DNA of 12,500 nucleotides, taken from contig CM022673.1 of NCBI GenBank assembly GCA_012295275.1, forward strand, positions 10,195,788 to 10,208,287, given 5' to 3'. A program made the position numbers and the translations under genes. Positions 1 to 8,937 of the stretch are shown piece by piece. Below the pieces are notes generated by a model. It was not told where the DNA came from. It did not search any database and worked only from the letters and a program-made list of their open reading frames with translations. The number at the start of each line of letters is the position of its first letter. Within the stretch, counting starts at the first letter, position 1. This DNA is from Chrysomallon squamiferum. Its lineage: Eukaryota > Mollusca > Gastropoda > Neomphalida > Peltospiridae.

Positions 1-344
1 TATTAACATGTGTGTGTGAGACACAGAGAGAGGAAAATGTGAAAGAGATTTGTATCACTGTTGAGTTTGTTTTTGTGGTAACTCTTGCTGGATGTTTGTT
101 TTATTTTATTTTTTTTTTTTTTTCTTCATTACAGTTTTACTACTATTGCTAATTACTTTTCAAGCTTTCTAACAGAAAGCCATACAGACTATTGTAGATA
201 GAAATTCTTGCTTATAAAATTTGAAAATTAAATATTAACATAAACTAATACCTCTAAACTGTTGAGATATGATAGGATTAACATGCAACTGAAATGAAGT
301 TTTGATAATAGTTTTATATACTTTGTAATAAAATTCCTTCTAAT
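1..344. other. AT-rich intergenic DNA, no gene seen
   Basis: No open frame, splice pair or recognisable repeat was found. It starts with a short GT/GA-rich patch and holds a poly-T run near 109-123. A perfect 7-bp hairpin is formed by GCTTTCT at 164-170 and AGAAAGC at 174-180. If gene 1 has a TATA promoter like its paralogues, it should lie here or further left, but no copy of the conserved TATA block was recognised. Confidence 0.6.
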
Positions 345-375
345 TTATTATTATTATTATTATTTTTATTATTAC

Positions 376-455
<80 letters not shown>
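345..455. repeat. (TTA)n microsatellite
   Basis: About 110 bp of almost pure ATT/TTA triplets with a few C interruptions, followed by a poly-T run at 478-494. It sits where the promoter half of the duplicated 5' module would be expected upstream of gene 1, so repeat growth may have displaced or destroyed it. Confidence 0.95.
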
Positions 456-456
<1 letters not shown>

Positions 457-524
457 ACTACCCCTATTTTTTCTTTTATTTTTTTTTTTTTTTTAAATTA
501 TTTTTTATGTATTTTGTTACAATC

Positions 525-600
525 GAGTCTGTCTAGATATTTTGCACGCAGTGAAAACACGAAGGCGAGGGACGCTTATTCTTCGATTCTGTTACTTTTC
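525..600 (+). other. Noncoding leader exon of peptide gene 1 (predicted)
   Basis: The stretch from the TCTGTCTAGATATTTTGC region through GGCGAGG to GTTACTTTTC is homologous to 2246-2326 (TCTATCTGTATATTTTAC ... GGCGAGA ... ATTACTTAA). Both copies end at a GTAAA donor, at 601 here and at 2327 in the other. The matching 3' splice site is the TTTCTAG ending at 693, giving a 93-bp intron directly before the coding exon. No ATG-led frame of note is present, so this reads as 5' UTR. The 5' limit is approximate because no TATA box was found upstream. Confidence 0.55.
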
Positions 601-693
601 GTAAATAAAACAAAATAAACTAATGTTATGTTACGCAATGTGTTTGTGTGTGTATATTTCTTTATTAATTTCTGTACATACATTCATTTCTAG

Positions 694-1206
694 ACTGGCC
701 AAACTGTAACTCGACATGGACATCACGACGACATCCGTGACGATACTTCTAATAGTCTACTGCAGCGTCTGTTCTGTTTCTGCACATCCGTTCCTACAGT
801 CTGATGCAAGCGACTACGACACGGAGATGTTGATCAGTCGCTACCTCCCAGCCTTGAGCAGATACGGAGACGACGATTACTACGTCAGCGACGACATCGA
901 CGTCCCCAAACGAAGCATGCGGTCCAAGTTTTTAAGGTTCGGAAGAAATCTCGGGATTCCTGAAACGTTTTCGGAAGAGCGGAGCAGTGCAGTGGATCTG
1001 GCCAAGAGACAAAACGGTGCGTACATCAGAATTGGCAAACTGCCTGCCTCGGTGTTCATGTATGAAGGAAGACACCCACGACACAGCAGCAGTCGTTTAA
1101 ACAGGCTGGAACTCATCCGACCCGGAAAATGAGGGATCAAGCAGACTGTGTACATTGTACAGAGTCTGTTGGTGTTAAAATCATAAGATCATTGTGCAGA
1201 TATTTG
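694..1206 (+). other. Coding exon of peptide gene 1, from acceptor to poly(A) signal
   Basis: The exon is bounded on the left by a 3' splice site (TTCATTTCTAG, ending at 693) that is conserved in paralogue 2 (CATTCTAG, ending at 7020). It carries a 22-nt 5' UTR, the complete coding sequence and a short 3' UTR running to the ATTAAA at 1207. The paralogous exon has the same plan, which supports this as the real gene structure rather than an isolated open frame. Confidence 0.75.
716..1132 (+). CDS. Secreted amidated-peptide precursor 1 (RFamide-like)
   Basis: A 138-residue preprohormone-like protein. Residues 1-23 form a signal peptide with a hydrophobic core (VTILLIVYC) and a VSA cleavage motif. 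An acidic, tyrosine-rich spacer follows (24-64), then the dibasic site KR (65-66). Next is SMRSKFLRFG-R (67-77), predicted to give an FLRFamide after removal of R and amidation at G. After the linker NLGIPE... and KR at 97-98 comes QNGAYIRIG-K (99-108), predicted to give a pyroglutamyl ...YIRIamide. The chain ends RPGK, which would yield an amidated C-terminal peptide. FLRFamide/FxRIamide endings are known of molluscan and annelid neuropeptides; assigning this to that signalling class is inference, and I do not recognise the precursor as a named family. The ATG has a good context (CGACATGG) and lies 22 nt after a conserved 3' splice site. A paralogue is at 7042-7311. There are no cysteines in the propeptide, so a cysteine-rich toxin is not indicated. 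Confidence 0.85.
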   Translation: MDITTTSVTILLIVYCSVCSVSAHPFLQSDASDYDTEMLISRYLPALSRYGDDDYYVSDDIDVPKRSMRSKFLRFGRNLGIPETFSEERSSAVDLAKRQNGAYIRIGKLPASVFMYEGRHPRHSSSRLNRLELIRPGK

Positions 1207-1212
1207 ATTAAA
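1207..1212 (+). terminator. ATTAAA poly(A) signal of gene 1
   Basis: ATTAAA lies within GATATTTGATTAAAG, 75 nt after the stop codon, followed by a GT-rich stretch (TTGTTGTGTTTGTTAG). The same 15-nt block follows gene 2 at the same relative place, so it is a retained part of the duplicated gene. Confidence 0.75.
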
Positions 1213-1255
1213 GAAATTCTGATTTCTACTTGTTGTGTTTGTTAGTGAATGATTG

Positions 1256-1396
1256 CATACATACATACATACATACATGCATACATACATGCATACATGC
1301 ATACATATTACATACATACATATATTTATACACACATACATACATACATACATTTATACATACATACATACATACATACATACATACACACACATA
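1256..1396. repeat. (CATA)n microsatellite downstream of gene 1
   Basis: Tetranucleotide CATA/TACA repeats with CATG and CACA variants, starting about 45 bp after the poly(A) signal. Gene 2 has an equivalent array at 7411, at the same offset, so an ancestral array was probably inside the duplicated unit. The long H/Y/I/T and C/M/V/Y reading frames across it are artefacts of the repeat. Confidence 0.95.
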
Positions 1397-1469
1397 TAAA
1401 CATAACCGTATTGCCTTTGTGCATACATGTATACATACTTGCTTTATATGTAAATATATATATACTATC

Positions 1470-2060
1470 ATGTAATTTTTATTCTTAATGTAATTTTTAA
1501 TTACTTTTTGCTTTGATGGATGAAATGTCTATACCATTCAGTTGTTTTTTTAACTTTTTTATTATTAATTGCTTTTTTCATTGTTTATGATGAGAATTGT
1601 GACAATATATTGTAAAATATATACATACACACACATACGTACATACATAAGCACAATAATACATGTATACATAGACACATGAATACATGCATGCATATTT
1701 ACACACATATATAGATACATGCACACATCCACGTATACAAACATACTTATATACATACTAACATAAAAAAATACTTTGATACGTACATACTCATCAATAC
1801 GTATATATATATATATATAAATAAATAAATATATATATAAATAAATATAAATATAAAAACAAACAAACAAACAAATAAATAAATATATATATATAAGTAC
1901 TATAAACACTATTAATAAATATATTGTCATAATTCTCATTATAAAAAATGAAAAAAGTAATTAATAATAAAAAAATGTTTCAAAAAACTGTAATGGCATA
2001 GTCAATTCATCCGTCAAAGCAAAAAGTAATTAAAAATTACATTAAGAATAAAAATGACCT
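1470..2060. repeat. Large inverted repeat (foldback structure)
   Basis: The left arm (about 1470-1613) is the reverse complement of the right arm (about 1917-2060). A stretch of 42 bases is identical (1475-1516 against 2014-2055); the rest differs mainly by transitions and small indels. The loop of about 300 bp (1614-1916) holds degenerate CATA, TA, AAAC and AAAT repeats. The right arm runs straight into the promoter module at 2072, and the corresponding place upstream of gene 2 (about 6370-6485) is AT-rich and possibly related, so the left arm may be an inverted copy of upstream promoter DNA. A foldback or MITE-type transposon is the alternative. No coding capacity was seen. Confidence 0.85.
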
Positions 2061-2071
2061 GATAATAAAAG

Positions 2072-2204
2072 ATGTCTGTTTCATAATAATAAAAATTAGT
2101 ATGGACGTTTAGAGAGACGCCTGTGTAATACGTGGCGATTGGTTTATTGATAAGATTGTTGGAAAGAATATAAAACACCGTTACACAAGCGCGGAAAAAG
2201 GGCA
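2072..2204 (+). promoter_or_regulatory. TATA promoter, copy B of the peptide-gene 5' module
   Basis: The TATA box TATAAAA is at 2169-2175. The surrounding block (about 2162-2220) is nearly identical to 6566-6625 upstream of gene 2, including CACCGTTACACAA just after the TATA and GCAGTTTTAG beyond it. An initiator-like CAGT at 2203-2206 places the probable start A (2204) 35 bp after the first T of the TATA box, exactly as in the other copy (6608). Similarity reaches upstream to ATGTCTGTTTCATA and TATGGACGTTTAGAGA. Conservation centred on core promoter elements supports function, at least ancestrally. Confidence 0.7.
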
Positions 2205-2341
2205 GTTTTAGACAAGTGGTGTACACGAAACAGCGGATATTTTAGTCTATCTGTATATTTTACATACAGTGAAGATACCCAGGCGAGAGAATCTCATTCT
2301 TTGTTTCTATTACTTCTATTACTTAAGTAAAACCGTGTTAA
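2204..2341 (+). other. Orphan noncoding leader exon (copy B)
   Basis: Downstream of promoter B, 2246-2326 is homologous to the gene 1 leader exon at about 530-600. It ends at one of two donors: GTAAAA at 2327, homologous in place to the gene 1 donor, or GTAAGTAAT at 2342, a strong consensus. No peptide coding exon follows before 7020. Either the leader splices across about 4.7 kb to gene 2, or its own coding exon has been lost. The sequence does not decide between these. Confidence 0.5.
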
Positions 2342-2351
2342 GTAAGTAATG

Positions 2352-2482
<131 letters not shown>

Positions 2483-2714
2483 ATCCAAGAACATGATCTC
2501 CCATTGTAGCTTGTAGCAAAAACTAAAGTTTAAAGATTTCTGAACAATCCTCTCTTAACCTGTACAAAGACACGTTTGCAGATGTTTTAAGAATCGGTTC
2601 ATTAAAAGGTGACAAAATTCTTTGGAATGTTAAGTTGTCGTTGTTTTTTTAAGCTTTCTTGAGATGTAACCTTTTTATAGATATTGAGAAATGTTTTTGA
2701 AATAGTTTGTAATA
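2483..2714. other. AT-rich DNA, nothing recognised
   Basis: No open frame, splice signals or repeat could be supported between the CT tract and the left end of the Tigger-like element. Confidence 0.6.
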
Positions 2715-2716
2715 TA

Positions 2717-3473
2717 TAATGGTACCTCGACTTACGAGTTCTCCAACTTACGAGTTTTTCGATTACGATCAGTCGGACGGTCGGGTGTTTGCTTTGAGAT
2801 GCGAGCCAAAATCCGAGTTACGAGCGAGTTCCAGATACGCCGCCGCTAGTTGACGCAACAAACAACATAGCGTCCGGCCAGCATCCGGCGTTTCACTCGT
2901 TTACTTCACGTGGTTACCTCTCCGCGGAAGCATCTCTGCTGTGTTCTGCTCGCGTTTTGTGCATTTTTTTGCCTGATTTCTTTTTTCTTGCCATGGATCC
3001 TAATAAAGTGAGTGCAAAGGACATTGCTGAGAACAAGAAGCGGATGATGTTCATTAAATTAAAACTTGAATTCATAGAAAAACATGAGTGATGTGTGGAT
3101 ATAGTTGACTTAGCATAGTACTTCTACGATATGTACATACTGAACTGAAAGACTCGATAAAGGCTGTAACTTCAGCCAAAGGCGTCAAAATAATTTGTCT
3201 GATCTCTAAGAAAACTACACTTTACAAAAACAAATTATTTCTTTACCTTCTCTTTTATTTTGTTTTTTTTGTACAATATTTGTCATTTTTACATTTTTCT
3301 CATTTAAAAACACTTTACAAAAAATAAATAAAATGGGGTGGTGTTTGTTGAGCTGGAACGGATTAATGGTAATTCAATTAATATCAGTTGGGAAAATTGT
3401 TTTGATATACGAGCAAATTGAGATACGAGCTCGGCGGCGGAACGTATTCAGCTCGTAAGTCAAGGAACCACTG
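2717..3473 (+). mobile_element. Deleted Tigger/pogo-type DNA transposon
   Basis: The terminal inverted repeats match: left TAATGGTACCTCGACTTACG (2717) and, at the right end, the complement of CAGTGGTTCCTTGACTTACG (ending at 3473). A TA dinucleotide flanks each end (2715-2716 and 3474-3475), the target-site duplication of Tc1/mariner-superfamily elements. The CGACTTACGAG ends are typical of Tigger elements. The element is only about 757 bp and keeps just the start of a transposase, so it is an internally deleted, non-autonomous copy. The left end shows C-to-T and G-to-A changes against the right, consistent with age. Confidence 0.9.
2993..3210 (+). pseudogene. Transposase N-terminal remnant (Tigger/pogo family)
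   Basis: An ATG in good context (CCATGG) opens a 32-codon frame reading MDPNKVSAKDIAENKKRMM..., ending HE and a TGA at 3089. It resembles the start of Tigger/jerky-type transposases, where a CENP-B-like helix-turn-helix domain follows. Beyond the stop, broken frames still give family-like pieces (VDLA near 3103, then KDSIKAVTSAKGVKII from 3148). Stops and frameshifts interrupt it, and the catalytic DDE domain is missing altogether. The remnant cannot encode an active transposase. Confidence 0.8.
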
Positions 3474-3475
3474 TA

Positions 3476-3683
3476 TTTTAAAATAATGCATTATTCAGGT
3501 AGTGTGTTTGTGTGGAGCGCCTGTGTATATAATTATAAAATGTTTTTGTAAATGATTTTATATATTTTTATAATGCAGTGGTAAATAATAAATATGTAGC
3601 GATAAACATTCGAGTTTTAAAAGTAAACGGACCAAAGGACAAAGTATATATTCATTACAATGATCAACATACATACAAAAGTA

Positions 3684-3685
<2 letters not shown>
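3476..3685. other. AT-rich spacer, nothing recognised
   Basis: Short AT-rich stretch. GCGCCTGTGTATAT near 3517 recalls GACGCCTGTGTAATAC of promoter copy B (2116), but the match is too short to claim a further module copy. Confidence 0.4.

Positions 3686-3735
<50 letters not shown>
3686..3735. repeat. (CA)n microsatellite
   Basis: About 25 CA units, with related imperfect CAGACAC and CATA units on to about 3790. Confidence 0.97.
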
Positions 3736-3741
<6 letters not shown>

Positions 3742-3936
3742 TAAAGATACAAACACAGACACACACTGATACATACATGCAAACATGCTTACATAACTTG
3801 GTACTTATTGCTCGTGAATAGGTAAATATCTAAATTAAATAATTAAATAAACAAATACATAGAAATATATATATATATATACGAAAAGGTTCACTATTTA
3901 ATGTTTATTTTTAAAATAAAAAATAATTAAAATTAT

Positions 3937-4109
<173 letters not shown>

Positions 4110-4189
4110 TATAGTTTAAAACGAATTGACTACAGAGAAAATAGCCTGGGTGCTACAATAGCTTTCCCTAGAGTCCACTGACTGTTAAT

Positions 4190-4420
4190 ACGCGACAACA
4201 GTTCAGTGGTTTAGAGTGCAGTCTAGGGGAGTTCTCTGCCGCTAAATCTGTTCTCCTTAGTGACGTAAATCCCGATCCAACCAGTGTCTCGACTGCTTTA
4301 TCGAAAACCAAGACATGATTTTCGTGTCTATGGAAAGTTGTTTATAAAATATGCCTATCAGCTAACTGATAAACAGAGCCACAGAGCTAATTTAGTACAA
4401 CATTACAGTTAACACAAAAT
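4190..4420 (+). repeat. tRNA-derived SINE-like element (degenerate)
   Basis: The head resembles a tRNA gene with a long variable arm (Leu/Ser type). An A-box-like GTTCAGTGGTTTAGAGTG is at 4201-4218, then TCTGTTCTCCTTAGTGACGT, then a decayed B box and T arm at about 4262-4277 (GTAAATCCCGATC, expected GGTTCGAATCCCGATC). The A-to-B spacing is longer than in a normal tRNA and no closed cloverleaf forms, so this is not a functional tRNA gene. The 3' limit is uncertain; an AT-rich tail follows. A short similar piece (GTTCTCTGCC...TCTCCTAA) occurs at about 8544-8575. Confidence 0.55.
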
Positions 4421-4680
4421 ATATTCATTGACACATATTAATATTTAATATTGATATACTGAGGTGTCGTAACGACGTCAGTGTATATTATCTCTTTACT
4501 GAATTTCACGTTGTACTGAAACAAATATGATATATATTTTTCAGTGTTTTTATTTTTATTTCCCTATAATGAAAACAATACATCATAAATACAGCAGAAA
4601 GAAATTGAACTGAACTTCATTTATGCCCAGGCCGTACGTAGTGTACCACATAAAAAGAACACGTTGCTATTGGAAACTTT
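4421..4680. other. AT-rich DNA, small imperfect palindrome only
   Basis: No gene seen. An imperfect palindrome centred near 4471 (ATACTGAGGTGTCGT against ACGACGTCAGTGTAT) is the only structure noted. Confidence 0.5.
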
Positions 4681-4689
4681 ATAACAATC

Positions 4690-4829
4690 ACGGGTAACCT
4701 TTTTCGAGTCGCGGGCCGCATGAGACATGGTTCATCCTAAGCCGGGTACTAATTTAGGCGATTTTAGTGGTTTTTAACGTACGGTTTACTTTAAGGCATT
4801 TTCCATTTTTCATTTTCTTCAGGAACTGC

Positions 4830-4869
<40 letters not shown>

Positions 4870-4980
4870 ACATGTGTTTTAGTAGATACAAAATAGACTC
4901 ATTTTATAAGTTTGAATTAACGTTATTTTCAACTCAGAATAAAGCCGCGCGGACCGCAGTTTGCCCAGGACTGCTTTGTG
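4690..4980. mobile_element. Possible hAT-type MITE, degenerate
   Basis: The left segment (CACGGGTAACCTTTTTCGAG then TCGCGGGCCGCATGAG, from 4690) and the reverse complement of the right segment (CCTGGGCAAACTGCGGTCC, near 4955-4975) look like imperfect inverted ends. The phrase GCGGGCCGCA near such ends is common in hAT-type elements. The interior holds a 34-nt poly-A run (4834-4867). I could not identify a clear 8-bp target duplication, so both the ends and the class are tentative. Confidence 0.35.
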
Positions 4981-5173
4981 ACACTGCGAGGAATTCTGAA
5001 GTCTGAATCATCATCAAAGATAACGCAGTGGTATCGTCTGCGTTTACAGTTGCAGCGCGCGTCGCGTTGATTAGTTCTGTTGTCCTTGCTTGGTAGTGCA
5101 TGTCGTCATAGTCTACGCACACACGATTAACAAACATCAACAACCAACAAACTACCGTGGTGAAATTAACCTT
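4934..5173 (-). CDS. Doubtful small secreted-type ORF on the minus strand
   Basis: From an ATG at 5173 (in-frame alternative at 5206) the frame gives an 80-residue protein starting MKVNFTTVVCWLLMFVNRVC, which looks like a signal peptide. A hydrophilic, threonine/alanine-rich chain with one N-glycosylation sequon (NAT) follows. Base composition is more GC-rich than the surroundings. Against it: no splice signals or promoter were found, no family is recognised, and the last residues (from about SSPGQTAVRAALF) run into the possible hAT-element end. It may be an accidental frame or part of a degraded element. Confidence 0.2.
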   Translation of the reverse strand, partial: KVNFTTVVCWLLMFVNRVCVDYDDMHYQARTTELINATRAATVNADDTTALSLMMIQTSEFLAVSQSSPGQTAVRAALF

Positions 5174-5209
5174 CATCTGGTAAACATTTAGATTTTTTAT
5201 TGACAAAAA

Positions 5210-5570
5210 TGATTTTTTTATTTTTTTTTTGCATTAGCTTTATCGCCACAAATTATAAAGAGTAGGCAATACAGTGTTCAAAATTGAATAAAGTCAGGTC
5301 TTCATTTTTTTTTTTATTGTTCATTCATTGATTTATTCTTACATATTGTAATTTTATTTTCACTCTTTTGTTATGCATTCATTATTTCAGTAGGTCTGTC
5401 ATTCATTTAAGTCAGTATTTTATATCCTTCAAAAGGGCAAAGCAGAGAATAAGTGCAAAGGTGTGGTTATAGATTTATTGTTTATTAAAACACAATAAAT
5501 AACTAATTAATGCGAGTGTTTGGATAAGGCTAATTACGACTCATAACTGTCTTTCCCTTGCCTGAAGCTG
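5210..5570. other. AT-rich intergenic DNA, no gene seen
   Basis: T-rich runs at 5213-5230 and 5305-5316; no supported frame or repeat. Confidence 0.6.
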
Positions 5571-5576
5571 TTACCT

Positions 5577-5779
5577 CACGTGGGAGCGACTCTCCCATTC
5601 ATTAAGTTCCAACGAAAATTTATTCCGCTTGTTGTTTATTCTGACTTTGACGGTTTGTCGTTCTGGGTGCCGCTTCTGTCACTTCTCTCCTCTGATTTAT
5701 AATGTTGTACTCGGCATAAAAACGAGATACGAGAATCGTAGAGCGGAGACGAGACTTTCCGTTTGACTGCAGACGAAAG
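5577..5779 (+). promoter_or_regulatory. Candidate TATA promoter and leader exon
   Basis: A locally GC-richer patch carries an E-box CACGTG (5577-5582), a perfect inverted repeat TGGGAG/CTCCCA (5582-5597), and a TATA-like CATAAAAA at 5715-5722. About 57 bp further on is a strong splice donor, GAAAG|GTAAGTAG (exon end 5779). This looks like a short noncoding first exon, with a start near 5745. It shares no clear similarity with the peptide-gene module. It could provide an alternative 5' exon to gene 2 (acceptor ending at 7020) or belong to a gene outside the window. Based on signals alone. Confidence 0.35.
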
Positions 5780-5783
5780 GTAA

Positions 5784-6036
5784 GTAGCTTTTGCTGTTTT
5801 CAGTTCTACTCATAATGTATTACGACATGCGACGTTTTGTGACGAGAAGAATTTTCTGTTTTGTCTGTCTCTAATTTAGCAGAGCAATATAGGTAGAAAG
5901 ACAGACGGAAAGGTAAAGGGAGAGAGACAGATTTTACAAAGAAGCTGAAGGACAGACAGATATGGATGCATGGATAAGTAAATAATTAGATAGATACACA
6001 AACAGAGAGGCAGACAGTCAGACAGACATATTATAT
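5784..6036. other. Intergenic DNA grading into GACA/GATA repeats
   Basis: No frame supported; scattered AGACAGA units from about 5900 onwards. Confidence 0.55.
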
Positions 6037-6287
6037 AGATAGAAATTTATATAGATAGATAGAAAGATAGATAGATGGATAGATAGATGGATAGATAGAT
6101 AGACGATAGATAGATAATAGATATTAGATAGATAGATAGAAATTTATATAGACAGGTAGATAGATAGATGATTAAACAGACTGATATAGACAGATAGTCA
6201 GATAGACATTCAGACATGCCCGTAGATAGATAGATAGACGAATAGACGTATAGATAGATAGACAGACAGACATGTAGATAGATAGAC

Positions 6288-6320
<33 letters not shown>
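6037..6320. repeat. (GATA)n/(GACA)n compound microsatellite
   Basis: GATA repeats with GACA variants, ending in an uninterrupted GACA run at 6301-6320. The unit ATAGAAATTTATATAGA occurs twice inside (about 6039 and 6137), showing local duplication. The YLSI/CLSV-type frames on the minus strand are repeat artefacts. Confidence 0.95.
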
Positions 6321-6485
6321 ATCACCTTGGTTTTAATGCCATACGGACACTCAATTTAAAATAATAAAAATAGTAATTAATAATACTAATAAATAAAACA
6401 AAACATTAAAAGTAACAGTCAACATGGAACATTACTCCATCGAAAATCAATTAATAATAATAATGTGGATAAAAAAAACAAAAAT

Positions 6486-6950
<465 letters not shown>

Positions 6951-7020
6951 TAATTTATGTATATGTAATATCAAGTCTATTTTTTTTTTATTAATTTCTC
7001 TACATACATTTCATTCTAGG

Positions 7021-7373
7021 TTGTTCAGACTGAATCTCGACATGGACATTGCGACGACATCCCTGACGATACTTCTAATATTCTACTGCGGCATTTGTTC
7101 TGTTTCGGCGAATGCACTCACAGACTTCGGTGGTCCGAGGTCCAGGTTTATCAGAACTGGAAGAAGTCTCGGAATTCCTGAGCGGAGATACCTAGGTCTG
7201 GCTAAAAGACAAGGAAATCCGAATTTCCCTTCTTCAGGGGTCATATATATAGACGAAGGCAACGGCAAGGGTCATTACGTCGTTCGTCCATCTCCGCGAG
7301 GTGGAAAATAAGGAATTCAATAGAACGTGGACACTTCAGAACTAACTTTATAACTTCTGTTTGACGATATTTG
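7021..7373 (+). other. Coding exon of peptide gene 2, from acceptor to poly(A) signal
   Basis: The exon starts after the 3' splice site CATTTCATTCTAG (ending at 7020), which aligns with that of gene 1 together with TTATTAATTTCTNTACATACATT just upstream. The 5' UTR is 21 nt. The leader exon that joins here is unknown; candidates are copy C itself, copy B (donor 2327 or 2342) or the unrelated leader ending at 5779. Confidence 0.7.
7042..7311 (+). CDS. Secreted peptide precursor 2 (paralogue of gene 1)
   Basis: An 89-residue precursor. The signal peptide (1-23) matches gene 1 at 18 of 23 residues and 60 of 69 bases, with the same VSA cleavage motif. The acidic spacer of gene 1 is absent. A short propeptide leads to RSRFIRTG-R (33-41), which would give a threonine amide where gene 1 has FLRFamide. 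Then come SLGIPE, RR (48-49), YLGLAKR (50-56), and a chain beginning QGNPNFPSSG and ending RPSPRGGK, where gene 1 had YIRI-GK and RPGK. Removal of the terminal K and amidation at G is possible. The ATG at 7042 aligns with the gene 1 start; the seven upstream in-frame codons lack an ATG and are UTR. It is probably a secreted signalling peptide by analogy with gene 1. Receptor and function are unknown. Confidence 0.8.
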   Translation: MDIATTSLTILLIFYCGICSVSANALTDFGGPRSRFIRTGRSLGIPERRYLGLAKRQGNPNFPSSGVIYIDEGNGKGHYVVRPSPRGGK

Positions 7374-7379
7374 ATTAAA
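7374..7379 (+). terminator. ATTAAA poly(A) signal of gene 2
   Basis: ATTAAA sits in the same GATATTTGATTAAAG block as gene 1, followed by a GT-rich run (GCTGTGTGTGTT), 63 nt after the stop codon. Confidence 0.75.
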
Positions 7380-7410
7380 GCAACTACAATTTAAGCTTGC
7401 TGTGTGTGTT

Positions 7411-7627
7411 ATACATACATGCATACATATAGATGCATACACACAGCCATACATACATACACACACATACATGCATACACACAGACAGACATACATACAT
7501 ACACATACATACATACACACATACATACATGCATGCATACTGACACACAAGCATCCATAGATACAAATTCATGTTTGTAGATAAATACGCACTTACGCAA
7601 ATAAATGCGTACATACATACATACGTA
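7411..7627. repeat. (CATA)n microsatellite downstream of gene 2
   Basis: CATA/TACA repeats with CACA, CAGACA and CATG variants, in the same position relative to the poly(A) signal as the array after gene 1. Confidence 0.95.
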
Positions 7628-8231
7628 CCTACTTATATATATATACACACATATATACACATTCAAACACAAATATATAGACAAATCACATGTCATTTTA
7701 TTTAGAATTATATGGTCAAAAATAAGACAAAATATTTCATGGAGGTACGAAGAAGGTATTTCTTGGAATCGTCAAAGGTACGTTTTGCCAATGGTTAAAT
7801 AAAATCCAGACAAATTGTAACGTCTAGATAAGATATAAATGATATTTATCTACGAGGATGTATTCTATATATTTAGAATATAACTGAGAATTTATTCACA
7901 TTAATATAATCCTTTTTGTTCATATCTACTTTTTGTTTTATGCGACTGACTGTACTCGGTCTGTCCAGTTAATTTTACGTTGGGGCAAGCTCGGTCTTTT
8001 AAAATGTTTGCACTGGTACAGATTATTTGACGTACCAATAGTTTATAAACTACAGAATGAAAATGTCACGTAATCACTAGACTTCATACCAATGTCTTCT
8101 TTGTTACGGATGTCTCAGAAAGATCGCAGTTTGTTTGTGTCTTTCTTTAATGGGACAGAGGGACAATGTAAAACTCTCATAAAGATTAAATTTATAGCTA
8201 AAGGGAGATAATCATTCAAACCTTCGTTTAC
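7628..8231. other. AT-rich intergenic DNA, no gene seen
   Basis: No coding frame supported. A small imperfect palindrome AGATAAGATAT/ATATTTATCT lies at about 7826-7851. AAAGGGAGATAATC at 8200-8213 resembles a short motif I associate with dispersed repeats in mollusc genomes, which is weak taxonomic support only. Confidence 0.5.
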
Positions 8232-8252
8232 ATCTCTCTCTCTCTCTGTCTG

Positions 8253-8297
<45 letters not shown>

Positions 8298-8389
8298 GTC
8301 TATCTATCTATCTGTCTATCTATCTATCTCTGTATCTGTCTGTCTATCTATCTGTCTATCTATCTATCTGTCCATCTATCTCTCTGTAT
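8232..8389. repeat. (CT)n/(CTAT)n microsatellite
   Basis: A CT run followed by CTAT units with CTGT variants. Confidence 0.95.
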
Positions 8390-8405
8390 GTCACAAAACC
8401 ACACA

Positions 8406-8699
<294 letters not shown>

Positions 8700-8731
8700 A
8701 ACAAAACAACAACAACAACAACAACAACAAC

Positions 8732-8800
<69 letters not shown>

Positions 8801-8813
8801 CGTAATAGTAATA
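8700..8813. repeat. (CAA)n(TAA)n compound microsatellite
   Basis: CAA triplets switch to about 22 TAA triplets near 8732. A further degenerate GTA/AGT triplet zone follows at about 8842-8937. Confidence 0.95.
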
Positions 8814-8937
8814 ATTCCCATAAAAGCTTATAGCACATTTGTGGTAGTGTAGTGGTAGTAGTAGTGGCAGTGGTAAAAGTACTAATAGTAGTAGTTTAGG
8901 TTGTGATAAAAGTGGCAGCAACAGTAGCAGCAGTAGA

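Noticed and set aside
716-1132. Venom-type toxin precursor
   Set aside because: The propeptides have no cysteine framework, and amidated RFamide-like endings point to signalling peptides instead.
1226-1488. Open frames on both strands across the CATA array
   Set aside because: They are translations of a tetranucleotide repeat with no bias or start context; the same happens at 7317-7696.
4201-4285. Functional tRNA gene
   Set aside because: The B box is decayed, the A-to-B distance is too long and no acceptor stem closes; a SINE head fits better.
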